NCBI GenBank assembly: GCA_963675365.2
Contig: CAXXVA010000003.1
Coordinates: forward strand, 1,364,001 to 1,428,000
Length of the DNA: 64,000 bases
DNA from: CAXXOK01 sp963675365
Lineage (GTDB): Bacteria; Bacillota; Clostridia; Christensenellales; Aristaeellaceae
Direction: 5' to 3'
Shown here: one piece after another, positions 1 to 9,449 of the stretch
How the letters are laid out: every line of letters begins with the position of its first letter
Numbering within the stretch: position 1 is the stretch's first letter
Notes under the pieces: generated by a model
What the model was told of the DNA's origin: nothing
What the model saw: only the letters and a program-made list of their open reading frames with translations
Database searches by the model: none
Program-made: the position numbers and the translations under genes

Positions 1-362
1 TTTGCGGCTACCCCTTGGATCAGGCCGCTGGTATGGAAATCCAGGTGGATTTGTCGTTTGCCAATCGGGTTGGGCATTTATCTCACTCTTCTCAGTTTCT
101 TCAGTGATTTGAGTATAATGTAGGGTATATCTTCGAAAAATGGATTCTCTTGGGATGATTAGGAAATATTTTGGATGGAATACACATGATTTCCGACTCC
201 AGGCAAATAATCTCTGCACGGTTGTTTGATCAAATTCGCAAATTCTAACATGTAAAGCTGTAGAAACAGCTATACTGCTTCCGTCTTTTCAACCACAGCT
301 ATCTATTGTGTTCAACAGCGTAAGCTATTGCTAATTGTATGATGATTTGAACATTGTTCAAT
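1..362. other. Window edge and intergenic region with no confident gene
   Basis: A plus-strand reading frame is open from the window edge to a TGA at 105-107. Its tail reads roughly LDQAAGMEIQVDLSFANRVG and could be the C-terminus of a gene beginning outside the window, but I recognise no family in it. The remaining 250 bases are AT-rich. A short palindrome (TTGAACA, one base, TGTTCAA) lies at 347-361 beside the stop of the response regulator, and a 6-bp hairpin lies at 256-271. Neither has a T-tract good enough to call a terminator. Confidence 0.4.
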
Positions 363-1883
363 TCATGATAACCACCGTCTCTTGCGCCTTTCCAACAGCG
401 TAGACGGCAGAATGCCATAGAATTTTTTGAATGATTTGCTGAAATAGTAAACGTCAATATATCCTACTTGCTGAGCTACAGACGTCACTGTGGCTTCCGG
501 TGACACGGAAAGCGCCTCTCTGGCGTGTTCCATTCGCACTTGCAGCAAATAACGGGTCAATGAGCATCCATATTCCGCCTTGAATATTTTACTTAAATAG
601 CTTGGATTTGCTCCAACAATTGATGCAATTCGGTCCAGCCCAATCTCCGCAGACGTATAATTGCTTTCAATATAGCACCGCGCCTCCTCGGCTTTACGAT
701 GTGTGGAAGGAGGGTGTCGATTGTCTATCCACTGTGCCAGCTGCGTGATAGCATCACTCAGAGTTTGGCAGATCTCTGTAACCTGCGCACCGGTTTTCTC
801 AATACCCCGCTTGGCGTTCGTTAAAATTGCAGATGGATATTCTCCGGTTTCCGCCATGCATTTATCCAAATTCATCAGCATATTCATAGGTATATAGAAT
901 ATCGCCTGCCGACCCGACTCCTCCTCAGTCAAGCGTTGAAAAATCTTACGGATCAGGGATATCGAGCCGTCCCAGTCATGCGCGCGGTAAAGCGTTTGCA
1001 GCTTCAGCGGATCGTACGCCGCAATCGACAAAAACTCAGCACGGCTTTGCGCCTCATACGGCTGTACGTTCCTATCCGCCGTCTGTGACGCCGCCTGTGC
1101 CTCGTCCCAGGCAGCATGCAGCTCCAGACTTTCATGTACAGCGCTTACCCCGCCGCAAAGCCCCTCCGTTACCGCCTGATTTTCCAGAAAATGTTGCAGG
1201 CAAAGAGAAAGCTGTTCAGCATCATCGTCACTGATGACCGCATATAACCGCTGCTCAGTCGAAACAAACACCGTATTGGAAAAGCCGTCAAGAATCACTT
1301 TTTGTATATCATCCTGCCACATCAAGTTTACCTCCAGCAGTAAAACAAAGGCATATCGATGCAAAGGCAGTCCACGTTTCCCCCATTCGCTGCGTTGTAT
1401 TTCCGCGCAGCCAGATTGCATAAGTTGAGATATTAAGAACTGGGTTTGTTCTAGCTGAATACGTTCACGCAGTAAAGAACCAATCTCCCCGTTTTTCGCG
1501 GCAATCGCATCCAAATTGCTGCGCGCGGCTTGCAGGGCATCTGTTAGTTCTTCTGGATCTAGCGGCTTGAGCACAAACCGTACCACACCCAGGCAAATCG
1601 CATCTCTGGCAAAATCGAACTCTCCAAACGCGCTGAGAATGATAACCTGAACATTGGGAAGAAACATTTTGATCTTACGCGAAGCCTCCAGTCCGTTCCC
1701 ATGCGGAATGTTAATATCCATAATCAAAATATCCGGCCAAAGTTCACGGGCCAAAGAAATTGCTTGACGCCCATCTTCAGCCTCGCCGACGACATTCATA
1801 CCCAATGACGGCCAATGGATCACCGCCCTCACAAGACGGCGCTGCAGATCCTCGTCATCAACGATTAATACACGCACAAGCAC
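363..1883 (-). CDS. YesN-type response regulator with AraC DNA-binding domain
   Basis: This 506-residue protein is a two-component response regulator. The N-terminal receiver domain (about 3-125) shows the acidic pair near D10-D12, the phospho-acceptor D56 in ILIMDINIP and the conserved lysine in VLKPLDP. The last 100 residues (about 400-500) are a two-helix-turn-helix AraC domain with the typical GY..YFSK.FKK.YG signature. A long middle linker is normal for this family. It starts at a GTG six bases after AAAGGA and overlaps the 3' end of the histidine kinase by 26 bp, so the two are translationally coupled. It lies last in the fructan operon and probably activates sugar genes on the kinase's signal. 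The actual target genes are not shown by the sequence. Confidence 0.9.
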   Translation of the reverse strand: MLVRVLIVDDEDLQRRLVRAVIHWPSLGMNVVGEAEDGRQAISLARELWPDILIMDINIPHGNGLEASRKIKMFLPNVQVIILSAFGEFDFARDAICLGVVRFVLKPLDPEELTDALQAARSNLDAIAAKNGEIGSLLRERIQLEQTQFLISQLMQSGCAEIQRSEWGKRGLPLHRYAFVLLLEVNLMWQDDIQKVILDGFSNTVFVSTEQRLYAVISDDDAEQLSLCLQHFLENQAVTEGLCGGVSAVHESLELHAAWDEAQAASQTADRNVQPYEAQSRAEFLSIAAYDPLKLQTLYRAHDWDGSISLIRKIFQRLTEEESGRQAIFYIPMNMLMNLDKCMAETGEYPSAILTNAKRGIEKTGAQVTEICQTLSDAITQLAQWIDNRHPPSTHRKAEEARCYIESNYTSAEIGLDRIASIVGANPSYLSKIFKAEYGCSLTRYLLQVRMEHAREALSVSPEATVTSVAQQVGYIDVYYFSKSFKKFYGILPSTLLERRKRRWLS

Positions 1884-3624
1884 TTTCCGTCCTTTCTTCT
1901 CCCGGCAAAATTACAATGACAGTTGTCCCTTTCCCTAACATACTGTCGATTTTCAGACCATATTCCGCACCAAAATACAGCTTCAGCCGCCTGTCAATAT
2001 TGTTTAACCCAAACGATTCCATGGAGATTTCCGCCTCGGATTCGATCAACTCCTCAACCTTTTCGGGTGTCATGCCTGCACCATTATCCACTACCTTCAC
2101 CAGCAATTTGCCTGCCTGTAATTCTGCTAAAATGTGAATGTCTCCAGGTCCGTCTATCAGTTTGATCCCGTGATAGATGGCATTTTCCACCAAAGGCTGC
2201 AATGTGAATTTCACAATACAATAATCCATCAACGCATCGGGTATATCGCATGTATAACGGATCTTGTTGCCGTACCGGATACGTTGAATTTCAATATAGC
2301 TCTGTACGTTAAGGATTTCCTCGCGCAAATCAATCCTTACCTTTCCGTTGCTTAACGCAGTCCGGTAAAACGTACCGATTGACCGGATAATTCGATAGGA
2401 ATCCTCCGTTTTCCCGAGTTTTATCAACGAACAGACACTGTTGAGCGTATTGTACAGAAAATGCGGATTGATCTGCGCTTGAAGGGCGGAAAGCTGAAAA
2501 TGGCGCTTATCCCGTTGCTCCTTGCGCACCTGTTCCACCAGTTTTTTAATATGGGCCGCCATTTCGTTGAACACAAGGGATAACATTCCAACCTCGTCGT
2601 TTCCCTTTACGGGAACCTCCGCGGTCAGCTGGCCGCCGCCGAAACGCTGTATCGTTTTGGCCAGATTGGCCAGAGGCCGAGTTACCCCGCGGATGATCCA
2701 TTGGTTGCCCATCACCATGACAAGGATGCCCAGTATAGCAATCCCGTAGATCATCCCTGTCAAGGTGTTACTTCTGGTCGTCAGTTTGTCTACCGGAATG
2801 AGTCCGATCATCACCCAATCCAGTGTTTGGATGGACGAGTAAGTAATTTGATAGCGGATAGCATTGACAGTATAGATGCCATGTGCATTCTGTGCTAAAA
2901 TATCCAGAAAAAAACGCTGTTGCGACAGCGACGGCATGGATGGGAAGGAGCTCATTTTCACCGCGCCGTCCGCACCCGCAATGATATAAGAACCGGTTTC
3001 TCCGCTGTCAAGCTGTGCAATACGTTTGAGCAGATCTTCCTGATGATACCCGATTACCGCATACCCCAGCAACGCCCCCGACGTATAATCACGATACGGC
3101 TGCACATAAGCGACGCCTGTGATCTCACTGCCAGATGCATATAGATCAATCCATTTCTCAGTTGTGTCGCTTTGCAGGTAATCGGCGATCAATTGTTGAT
3201 AGGCGGACAACTGCCGCCTGATGGAATTGGTAGAGACCGTCTGCCCTGTTAAGGAATAAATCAGAATATAACTAAAACTACTGGCGCTTCGCACTGCATC
3301 GAAATAGTCCAGCTGTTCCTCAGCTTGAAGTGTCAGGTTCAGCCGCGTAGAATATGAAGCATCATCCTTCTGATACAGGAAAGAGCGAATACGCTCGTCA
3401 GTCAGCACAATGTTGGACATTTGCCTGGCATCCTCGGATAATTCAATGAAGTTATCGGAAACCGTATTAAATTTATCAACATAGCTGTCCTGCGCCATTC
3501 CCAGCACAGTGGCATTAAAGATACCCTTGACCAGTATTGTCAGCACCACAATGATGACAACCATTAACGGTAAGTTAAATACTGTCAATTTTCTCGCTAT
3601 CGGAAAATCGCAGTATCGTTTCAT
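1858..3624 (-). CDS. YesM-type sensor histidine kinase
   Basis: This 588-residue membrane kinase has a transmembrane segment at about 13-35, an extracellular sensing domain of about 250 residues, a second membrane segment near 290-310 and a HAMP domain running into the conserved TRPLANL. It then has the His_kinase (LytS/YesM class) box QINPHFLYNTLN with the phospho-accepting histidine, followed by the ATP-binding N box (LVENAIYHG) and G boxes (DNGAGM and FGLNNIDRRL). It pairs with the downstream YesN-like regulator, which it overlaps. The gene follows the MtlD gene after a gap of 127 bp, and I see no convincing terminator in that gap. It probably senses an extracellular sugar or the loaded binding protein, which is an inference from the family. 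Confidence 0.9.
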   Translation of the reverse strand: MKRYCDFPIARKLTVFNLPLMVVIIVVLTILVKGIFNATVLGMAQDSYVDKFNTVSDNFIELSEDARQMSNIVLTDERIRSFLYQKDDASYSTRLNLTLQAEEQLDYFDAVRSASSFSYILIYSLTGQTVSTNSIRRQLSAYQQLIADYLQSDTTEKWIDLYASGSEITGVAYVQPYRDYTSGALLGYAVIGYHQEDLLKRIAQLDSGETGSYIIAGADGAVKMSSFPSMPSLSQQRFFLDILAQNAHGIYTVNAIRYQITYSSIQTLDWVMIGLIPVDKLTTRSNTLTGMIYGIAILGILVMVMGNQWIIRGVTRPLANLAKTIQRFGGGQLTAEVPVKGNDEVGMLSLVFNEMAAHIKKLVEQVRKEQRDKRHFQLSALQAQINPHFLYNTLNSVCSLIKLGKTEDSYRIIRSIGTFYRTALSNGKVRIDLREEILNVQSYIEIQRIRYGNKIRYTCDIPDALMDYCIVKFTLQPLVENAIYHGIKLIDGPGDIHILAELQAGKLLVKVVDNGAGMTPEKVEELIESEAEISMESFGLNNIDRRLKLYFGAEYGLKIDSMLGKGTTVIVILPGEERTESACACINR

Positions 3625-3751
3625 TCAGTATTCAGGCTCCTTCCTCCTGGTCTCGAAAATATAGAGAAATGTCATCCTATTTCTAAAAGCCAATAACAAG
3701 CATTGCATACGGTAATGCTAGATCCCGTATAACTTGATCCGTTCGCGTATA

Positions 3752-4873
3752 TCAGCACATAGCCTCGCGCATAACAACAATATCGGCCATTTGACGCAGC
3801 TGCGGTAACGTCAAGTGACGACCGTTCTCCTGAAACATGAGTGCGGCTTGTATACTTTTTAAAATGCTTGTATTGTCCACCCCCTGTTCTTCGCATAAAC
3901 GAGCCGCACGGAAAAACCTTTCATTTTCACCAAGCTTGCGACATTGGTCCCGGCCCACCCGGGCAATTGTGTCTCCCAATTGACGATTGGCAAAGCGTTC
4001 CAGCAGATCGTCAATATACGCTTGTAGTGCAACCAAATCCATTTGATATACCTTGCACAGTGCCTCCGCGCTTTCCATCATTGCGTTTTTTACCGTTTGG
4101 AAAACGGATGGATCGCCGATCGCCTCCCAGATATATTGATACTCTTTTATATAACCAAGATAGGCCGCCGCGCCGTGCCCCATATTATGGATCAGCATCT
4201 TGCGCAACACATAGAATTCAAACGTGCTGTATGCTTCCAAATATGGATAATCCGGAACCGCCCCCTTGAATGCGTCTTTGTCCACCGGCAATTTGTAGTA
4301 GCTTTCCGCATAGATTTGCAACGGATCCCTTTGCTGCATTTCAGGTGTTTGTGCAGGAATCATCCGACCAATTGATGTCTCAATCAGCCCAATATTGTGA
4401 TTAAAATACTTGACATCCTCTTCGTTTAACTGCGCAAGAATCAATTTTCTTAAATAATCACGGGCGTGAAGCAAATTCTCACAGATCAGGATATTGAGCG
4501 GTGGAGCGTTGTTTAATCTCCGCTGATGAATTGCCTTAGCCAGAGTATTCATGACGGCAGACAGTGCGCGCACGCCAACAGATACTGCCATTATATCGGC
4601 CGAGGCAATCTGACCGCAAACAGCAGCTTCATGATTCGCCTCTATGGCGAAACAATTGCGTACTATCACTGTTTGTTCATTCTCCGCTGATAAAAGTGTG
4701 ACCGGATATTCATGCCGCTGGTTCAAAGCCTTGACAATTTTATTGTTAATATCAATAAAAACCGTTTGAAAGCCCCACCGGAAAAACAATTCCCCGATAA
4801 AGCCGCGCCCAATATTGCCCGCGCCGTACATTACGGCTTTTCCACGGTTGCGTTCTTTGCTTGTTGCTGCCAT
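3752..4873 (-). CDS. mtlD: Mannitol-1-phosphate 5-dehydrogenase family protein
   Basis: The protein belongs to the long-chain mannitol dehydrogenase family. The NAD-binding motif GAGNIGRGFIG near the N-terminus is the hallmark of mannitol-1-phosphate dehydrogenase, which interconverts fructose-6-phosphate and mannitol-1-phosphate. The catalytic K-x4-N-x2-H signature is visible in RKMLIHNMGHGAAAYLG. I chose the ATG at 4873 (373 residues) because AAAGAGAA precedes it at the right distance. A longer version from 4915 would add 14 unconserved residues. Downstream of a PfkB kinase and a GH172 enzyme, it could form mannitol-1-phosphate from fructose as a redox outlet, or the reverse. No mannitol PTS is present nearby, so a role on a related hexitol or uronate cannot be excluded. 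Confidence 0.8.
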   Translation of the reverse strand: MAATSKERNRGKAVMYGAGNIGRGFIGELFFRWGFQTVFIDINNKIVKALNQRHEYPVTLLSAENEQTVIVRNCFAIEANHEAAVCGQIASADIMAVSVGVRALSAVMNTLAKAIHQRRLNNAPPLNILICENLLHARDYLRKLILAQLNEEDVKYFNHNIGLIETSIGRMIPAQTPEMQQRDPLQIYAESYYKLPVDKDAFKGAVPDYPYLEAYSTFEFYVLRKMLIHNMGHGAAAYLGYIKEYQYIWEAIGDPSVFQTVKNAMMESAEALCKVYQMDLVALQAYIDDLLERFANRQLGDTIARVGRDQCRKLGENERFFRAARLCEEQGVDNTSILKSIQAALMFQENGRHLTLPQLRQMADIVVMREAMC

Positions 4874-4957
4874 ATCGTTCTCTTTCTTCATATTTGGGAT
4901 CGAGCAATACATCATCCATAGTGCATCAATTCAACGACCTGCCGACTCACTTCCTTG

Positions 4958-6085
4958 TTATTGAAAATAATCGGTTTGTATTCTATCCGCAAGCGTTTCC
5001 AAGGGGGCCAGAGCACTCAGCGGGTCGCTTGCGGACAGGCTGCATGCACCTGCAGCGGCGGCCAACTTCACACAGGTAATAAAATTCCGGCCTTCAAACA
5101 TTGCCGCTAAAAAGGCAGCGATACAAACATCTCCGGCTCCATTGCTGGAAACAATGGTTTTAGGATGGAAGCTTGGTATAAATCCTGTTTGTCCTTCCCA
5201 AGCAAGGGAATTCAGGTTCAGTGTTTGACACAAGGCCTGTACTCTACTGTTTTTGCTTGATTGGTAATATATCCCAAGCTTTCCGCATTTCAGCATTATA
5301 ACGCTTGCTCCCAGTTCTATGAGCTGCTTTGCCAGCGGAGCGATATCCTCCTGAACAGACAATACGTCCATGACGTCGCCCGCATTTGCACGTTCGAGCC
5401 ATTTCTCATATCTTTGCCTGTCCAGCATAAAGGCCGTTTCCTCAATGCTGGGAACAAAAATGTCGATAAACGGCAGTACCCTTTTGAGTATCTTCCGCCA
5501 GTCTGCTTTCGCGGCCGGGGAAGCAACGTCCACCGCAGCCATATCTAGACTGGTTGTTATTCCTTTTTGCTTTATCCGCTGGAATAGCGCTACAAGCTGC
5601 TGTCCATCGTTTTGATACATGGATGCCATCAGCGGCGGATATCCAAAATGGAAATGATCAACGCTTTCTATGCTCTCATCCGGTATGTCGGCGGCGTAGA
5701 AATGATCATTGGCTCCCGAATAATGCAGAAATATACGGTCAACCCCAGGAGGCGCGATAACGACAGAGTACGATGTTCCCGCCTCATCATCCTCAATCAA
5801 TTGCAATTCGCAGGTGTATTCGGACAGCTTCTGACGAATGATTTCCCCAAAATCATCCCTTCCGATTTTAGCCGCCAGGAAGACGTTCCGATCAAAATAT
5901 CGAAGCGCAAGCCCTGTATTTGCCACGGAACCGCCAAGATGAATTGCTGCCCTTCCTACTTGAATAAGCTTCCCCGGCAACAACATTTTCCCCAGCTCAA
6001 TCTGCTGTTGCTGGCTAAAATCCGGTATAATGTCAACGCAAATATGCCCTGCGGCCATAATGCTTTTTTTTCTGGACTTCTCCAA
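4958..6085 (-). CDS. PfkB-family carbohydrate kinase
   Basis: This is a ribokinase/fructokinase-type sugar kinase. It has an N-terminal GGSVANTGLALRYF motif typical of the sugar-binding lid region and the C-terminal ATP/anion-hole motif SSNGAGDVCIAAF, with the catalytic aspartate in GAGD. The start is uncertain. A TTG at 6085 lies nine bases after GAGGGAG and gives 375 residues. A GTG at 6103 has no visible ribosome site, and an ATG at 6058 would start just before AAGHICVD. Between GH172 and MtlD the simplest role is phosphorylation of fructose to fructose-6-phosphate. The PfkB fold alone does not fix the substrate, which could be another ketose or a sugar acid. Confidence 0.8.
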   Translation of the reverse strand: MEKSRKKSIMAAGHICVDIIPDFSQQQQIELGKMLLPGKLIQVGRAAIHLGGSVANTGLALRYFDRNVFLAAKIGRDDFGEIIRQKLSEYTCELQLIEDDEAGTSYSVVIAPPGVDRIFLHYSGANDHFYAADIPDESIESVDHFHFGYPPLMASMYQNDGQQLVALFQRIKQKGITTSLDMAAVDVASPAAKADWRKILKRVLPFIDIFVPSIEETAFMLDRQRYEKWLERANAGDVMDVLSVQEDIAPLAKQLIELGASVIMLKCGKLGIYYQSSKNSRVQALCQTLNLNSLAWEGQTGFIPSFHPKTIVSSNGAGDVCIAAFLAAMFEGRNFITCVKLAAAAGACSLSASDPLSALAPLETLADRIQTDYFQ

Positions 6086-6129
6086 GGAAATCGGCTCCCT
6101 CACTTGTTGGATTACCTTATTCTGTGCCG

Positions 6130-7497
6130 CTAAACTTCCTTTTTCATCTGATCGGCGAGCTTACGCAATTGCTCCGCACCCAAAATGTTGTGTTCGGCAT
6201 AATCGCGTGCGACCTGCTGATATTTCTCCTGTACAGTTTTCTGTTTCGGAAAAAACATCTCGGCCCGGTGTTTCATGGACAACTGCGCGGCCTTCATATC
6301 ATCCTTCATGGCAGGGTTGGATTTCTGCGCGGCAGTCTCCCCAAACTTCAGGGGAATTCGTTCTTCAACAGGCTGGATGGAAAAAGGTTTCGTCGGTAGA
6401 AGCTGATACCAATATGCCGTTGAACTCCAGTCATCCGATAAATGGTTCGCATGGCCGTGTTCCATTGTCACCTTCAGGCTTTTCGAAAAATGTATCGGGT
6501 CTTCAATATGGAACCGATAGGAAACCTGATAGATTTCGGGAGTATCTGTTTCGTGTAGAATCGAACCGGAATAAAGGCTATAATTTCCGCTTTGCATACC
6601 CCAGGCATGGTTAAAGTAATCCTCCGTGCCCGTTCCAACTATACTTGGCATAGGTTCTCCATCGATGAAAACCATATCATCTCCCTCGCCCCACCAACTA
6701 CCCTGAAAATGCTTCACCGAGAGGTTACAGCCGACATAATGTCCACGGCCCTCCACATCCAAGACGACGTAATTTTCAGCGCCGTCGAGATTGGCGACAC
6801 TATTAACTTCCGGAGAGTTTACCTGCAGGTCGTTCCCCCATCCATTGCATGGAAGCTCCCGTTTCCAAAGCGCGTGGAAGTATGGCACGTTATCATCCAG
6901 TGCCTCGGGGTAAAGCTCATAATCTATATGAAAAAACAAACCGAACGGAACATCGTTTTCGTTGACGATTTCTACCTTTGCATGCTTGTTAAAGGGCATG
7001 GGCCAATAGCAGCTCACCGATGCCGCCCCCCCAAAAACCTTCGATTCCTCAGGTTTTACAGAGACTTGCACGGGAAGCGATTGGAATGTCATAGGCAAGC
7101 AGTGCCCGATGCAGAAAAAGTCCCCGTAAGGAACCAAAACACTGGGACAGTCCTGATGATCCCACGTGATGCGAATTAACACCTTGCGATAATAATCCGG
7201 ATCATAGGCATCCCATACCACACCCAGCGGAGGTGCGATTTCATTCACCGGCGCGGTCATAGCATTGTCTTGAGGATCCATGATGCTTGGAAAACGCGAC
7301 CTCCGGCAAAATGAAGTCATCCAGATATGCTTAATAGCTCCAGGGCCCGTCAATTCACCCAATGAAATGGTTTCGTTGGGAGGAATCTGCCAGTAGTCAT
7401 GGTTTTTCCCGTTTTGATCCCAGCTTGAGATACGGCCGTTTCGCGCCACCGTTATCCCCGCAATGTTTGCAAACGCACCTGTAGTCAATGGTTTCAT
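6130..7497 (-). CDS. GH172 (DUF2961) glycosidase, probably fructofuranoside or difructose-anhydride active
   Basis: This 455-residue protein is a DUF2961/GH172 enzyme. The two catalytic glutamates are visible as E271 in WWGEGDD and E292 in GTGTEDYF. Their 21-residue spacing and numbering match the E270/E291 pair known from difructose dianhydride I synthase/hydrolase of Bifidobacterium dentium. No signal peptide is present, so it acts on imported sugar in the cytoplasm. The start ATG follows GGAGG by eight bases. It sits directly after the two permease genes and before the kinase. Other GH172 members cleave D-arabinofuranosides, but the GH32 and fructose-handling genes under the same operators favour a fructose substrate here. 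Confidence 0.85.
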   Translation of the reverse strand: MKPLTTGAFANIAGITVARNGRISSWDQNGKNHDYWQIPPNETISLGELTGPGAIKHIWMTSFCRRSRFPSIMDPQDNAMTAPVNEIAPPLGVVWDAYDPDYYRKVLIRITWDHQDCPSVLVPYGDFFCIGHCLPMTFQSLPVQVSVKPEESKVFGGAASVSCYWPMPFNKHAKVEIVNENDVPFGLFFHIDYELYPEALDDNVPYFHALWKRELPCNGWGNDLQVNSPEVNSVANLDGAENYVVLDVEGRGHYVGCNLSVKHFQGSWWGEGDDMVFIDGEPMPSIVGTGTEDYFNHAWGMQSGNYSLYSGSILHETDTPEIYQVSYRFHIEDPIHFSKSLKVTMEHGHANHLSDDWSSTAYWYQLLPTKPFSIQPVEERIPLKFGETAAQKSNPAMKDDMKAAQLSMKHRAEMFFPKQKTVQEKYQQVARDYAEHNILGAEQLRKLADQMKKEV

Positions 7498-7528
7498 CCT
7501 GGTATCCTCCGATATATCATGAAGTGTT

Positions 7529-8374
7529 TTATCCCTTTACAGCGCCCGCCGTCATCCCTTCGATAATGTAACGCTGAAAAAACCCATACAACAACAGCTG
7601 CGGAATCATCGTGATTACCACCATGCTAACAATACCGGCATAGTCAACCTGGAACATGCTTTTAAACGATGAAATTCCCAACGGAACAGTATAGTTATTT
7701 ACTTTGCGAATTAATGTTACGGCAAATGGAAATTCATTCATCACGTAAAGTACATTAAAGATAAATACCGTAACAATCACCGATTTGACAATGGGTACCA
7801 CAATCCGCAAAATCATTTGCATCAGGGGACATCCATCGATAATGGCCGCTTCTTCGATTTCACGCGGAAATTCATTGAGAAATCCTGTGAATAACAGCGT
7901 ATTAAATGCGATCGACGTAGCGACATACGGCAGCACCAACGACCACGGTGTATTCATTATTTTGAATAGTATGCTCAAGCGATATACTGGAAACAGCAGG
8001 ATAAATGCCGGGATCCCTAACCCAAGCATCAATAAAAACAGCAAGGACGCTTTAACGCGGATATTCTTAAAGGGCAGCCTGCTGATTGCGAACGAACTTA
8101 AAAACGTGATAATCAACTCAATGACCATCGTCAGGCATACGATTGTTATGGTATTCAAATACATTCTGGGCAGATTGATTGTTGTAAATACGCGCGTGTA
8201 ATTATCGAATTGGATATCCGTAGGCAGCGCGATCGGATTTCCCAATATCTCACCGTTATCCTTAAACGACATTAAAATAATCCAAATAAACGGCATCACA
8301 ACGATGATCGTGATTATAGCCGCAAGGATATTCGGCCAGGTTTTTGACCAGCGGGAATGTTCAACCGTCGGCAT
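7529..8374 (-). CDS. CUT1 sugar ABC transporter permease (MalG/AraQ type)
   Basis: This 281-residue inner-membrane permease has about six transmembrane segments. The EAA loop contacting the ATPase is visible as EEAAIIDGCPLMQMILRIVVP, and the C-terminus ends in AGAVKG, which is typical of MalG-like subunits. It follows the partner permease by 16 bases and is preceded by AGGAG. It forms the channel with the upstream permease and takes substrate from the binding protein at 9450-10742. No ATPase gene is present in the operon or the window, so a shared MsmX-like ATPase must energise it. Confidence 0.9.
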   Translation of the reverse strand: MPTVEHSRWSKTWPNILAAIITIIVVMPFIWIILMSFKDNGEILGNPIALPTDIQFDNYTRVFTTINLPRMYLNTITIVCLTMVIELIITFLSSFAISRLPFKNIRVKASLLFLLMLGLGIPAFILLFPVYRLSILFKIMNTPWSLVLPYVATSIAFNTLLFTGFLNEFPREIEEAAIIDGCPLMQMILRIVVPIVKSVIVTVFIFNVLYVMNEFPFAVTLIRKVNNYTVPLGISSFKSMFQVDYAGIVSMVVITMIPQLLLYGFFQRYIIEGMTAGAVKG

Positions 8375-8390
8375 TTCTCATCAACTCCTG

Positions 8391-9263
8391 CTATACGCCC
8401 CGTTTAACGTTTGCCCGAATGTAACCGATAGAGCCGGCCATTGTCAGTAAAAACGTAAACATTGCAATCGACATTCCATATCCATATTCCGAGGATACGA
8501 AGGTCGTGTGATACATATAGGTAACCAACACCTCGGAAAGATGATTCGGGCTTCCATTTGTCAATTGGTATACGGTCTCAAAAATCTTAAAGCATCCGGT
8601 TACGATCAAAACAACGACAATCCAAATTGTCCCGCGCATCAAGGGTATCGTGATACTGAAGAGCCGTTGCCTCGCGTTTGCCCCGTCCACACTGGCCGCC
8701 TGATAAATTTCTGAAGGGATTGTTTTCAGTCCGGCATAGAAGATCGTCAAATAAAAGCCCATAGTTTGCCACATGTAAATGATTCCCACAGAATACGGTG
8801 TCAATACAGTGCCTCCAATCCAATCCTGTTTCCATGCTCCAAGCCCTATTGCTTCCAGGATAGAATTCAACAATCCAATTCGCGGATCTAGAATAAAAAG
8901 CCAGAGTAACCCGACCATGATGGGTGCAATAATGGCAGGCGAATAAATCATCGCTTTTGAAAATCCCGAAGCACGAAGAGGTTTGCAAAACAAAACAGCA
9001 ACCATAAATGAAATAGGCGTTAGTAGTACCAGGTTCATAACAAGAATAATTGTCGTGTTTTTCAAAGCCACCCATACCAAACGATCGTTTAAAAGGCGGG
9101 CATAGTTTTTCAATCCGATGAATACAGGTGCGCCGATCCCTGAGTATTTCATTAAACTGTAATACAGAGCAATTCCAACCGGCAAGATGATGAACAGCAC
9201 ATAAACCAGTAAAGTCGGCAGAAGAAACAGCGCCTTAATCCGTTTCTTAGCATACCAGTACAT
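8391..9263 (-). CDS. CUT1 sugar ABC transporter permease (MalF/LacF type)
   Basis: This six-helix permease opens with an N-terminal cytoplasmic tail (WYAKKRIKAL) and a first membrane helix. The EAA motif is visible as YQAASVDGANARQRLFSITIPL. I prefer the ATG at 9263 (290 residues), which has GAGG upstream. A GTG at 9275 would overlap that ribosome site. It is the first permease after the binding-protein gene, from which it is separated by a GC-rich hairpin at 9392-9421. It works with the permease at 7529-8374 and, from context, imports fructose-containing oligosaccharides. Confidence 0.9.
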   Translation of the reverse strand: MYWYAKKRIKALFLLPTLLVYVLFIILPVGIALYYSLMKYSGIGAPVFIGLKNYARLLNDRLVWVALKNTTIILVMNLVLLTPISFMVAVLFCKPLRASGFSKAMIYSPAIIAPIMVGLLWLFILDPRIGLLNSILEAIGLGAWKQDWIGGTVLTPYSVGIIYMWQTMGFYLTIFYAGLKTIPSEIYQAASVDGANARQRLFSITIPLMRGTIWIVVVLIVTGCFKIFETVYQLTNGSPNHLSEVLVTYMYHTTFVSSEYGYGMSIAMFTFLLTMAGSIGYIRANVKRGV

Positions 9264-9391
9264 AGCGTTTTTCACCTCTTTATTTTACTGTTCTCAAATC
9301 GCACAGCCCACATATATTTATTATCTGATTTTGCCCAGTTATAACACAAAACCTTTTATACCTGGTTCTATAAGCTGTGAATTCGGAAGAT

Positions 9392-9421
9392 GCGGCCCGG
9401 CGCCGCTTCGTGCCGGGCCGC
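9392..9421 (-). promoter_or_regulatory. Strong hairpin between binding-protein and permease genes
   Basis: A perfect 10-bp stem (GCGGCCCGGC with GCCGGGCCGC) encloses a 10-base loop, 29 bases downstream of the binding-protein stop. There is no T-run directly after it on the minus strand. It therefore more likely protects the 3' end of the binding-protein message or partly attenuates transcription than fully terminates it. The same arrangement occurs at three other importers in this window. Confidence 0.75.
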
Positions 9422-9449
9422 AAGTTTCTGGAATGGAACGAGGAGTGGA

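Noticed and set aside
256..271. Six-base-pair hairpin after the first response regulator gene as terminator
   Set aside because: The stem is short and no T-run follows on the minus strand.
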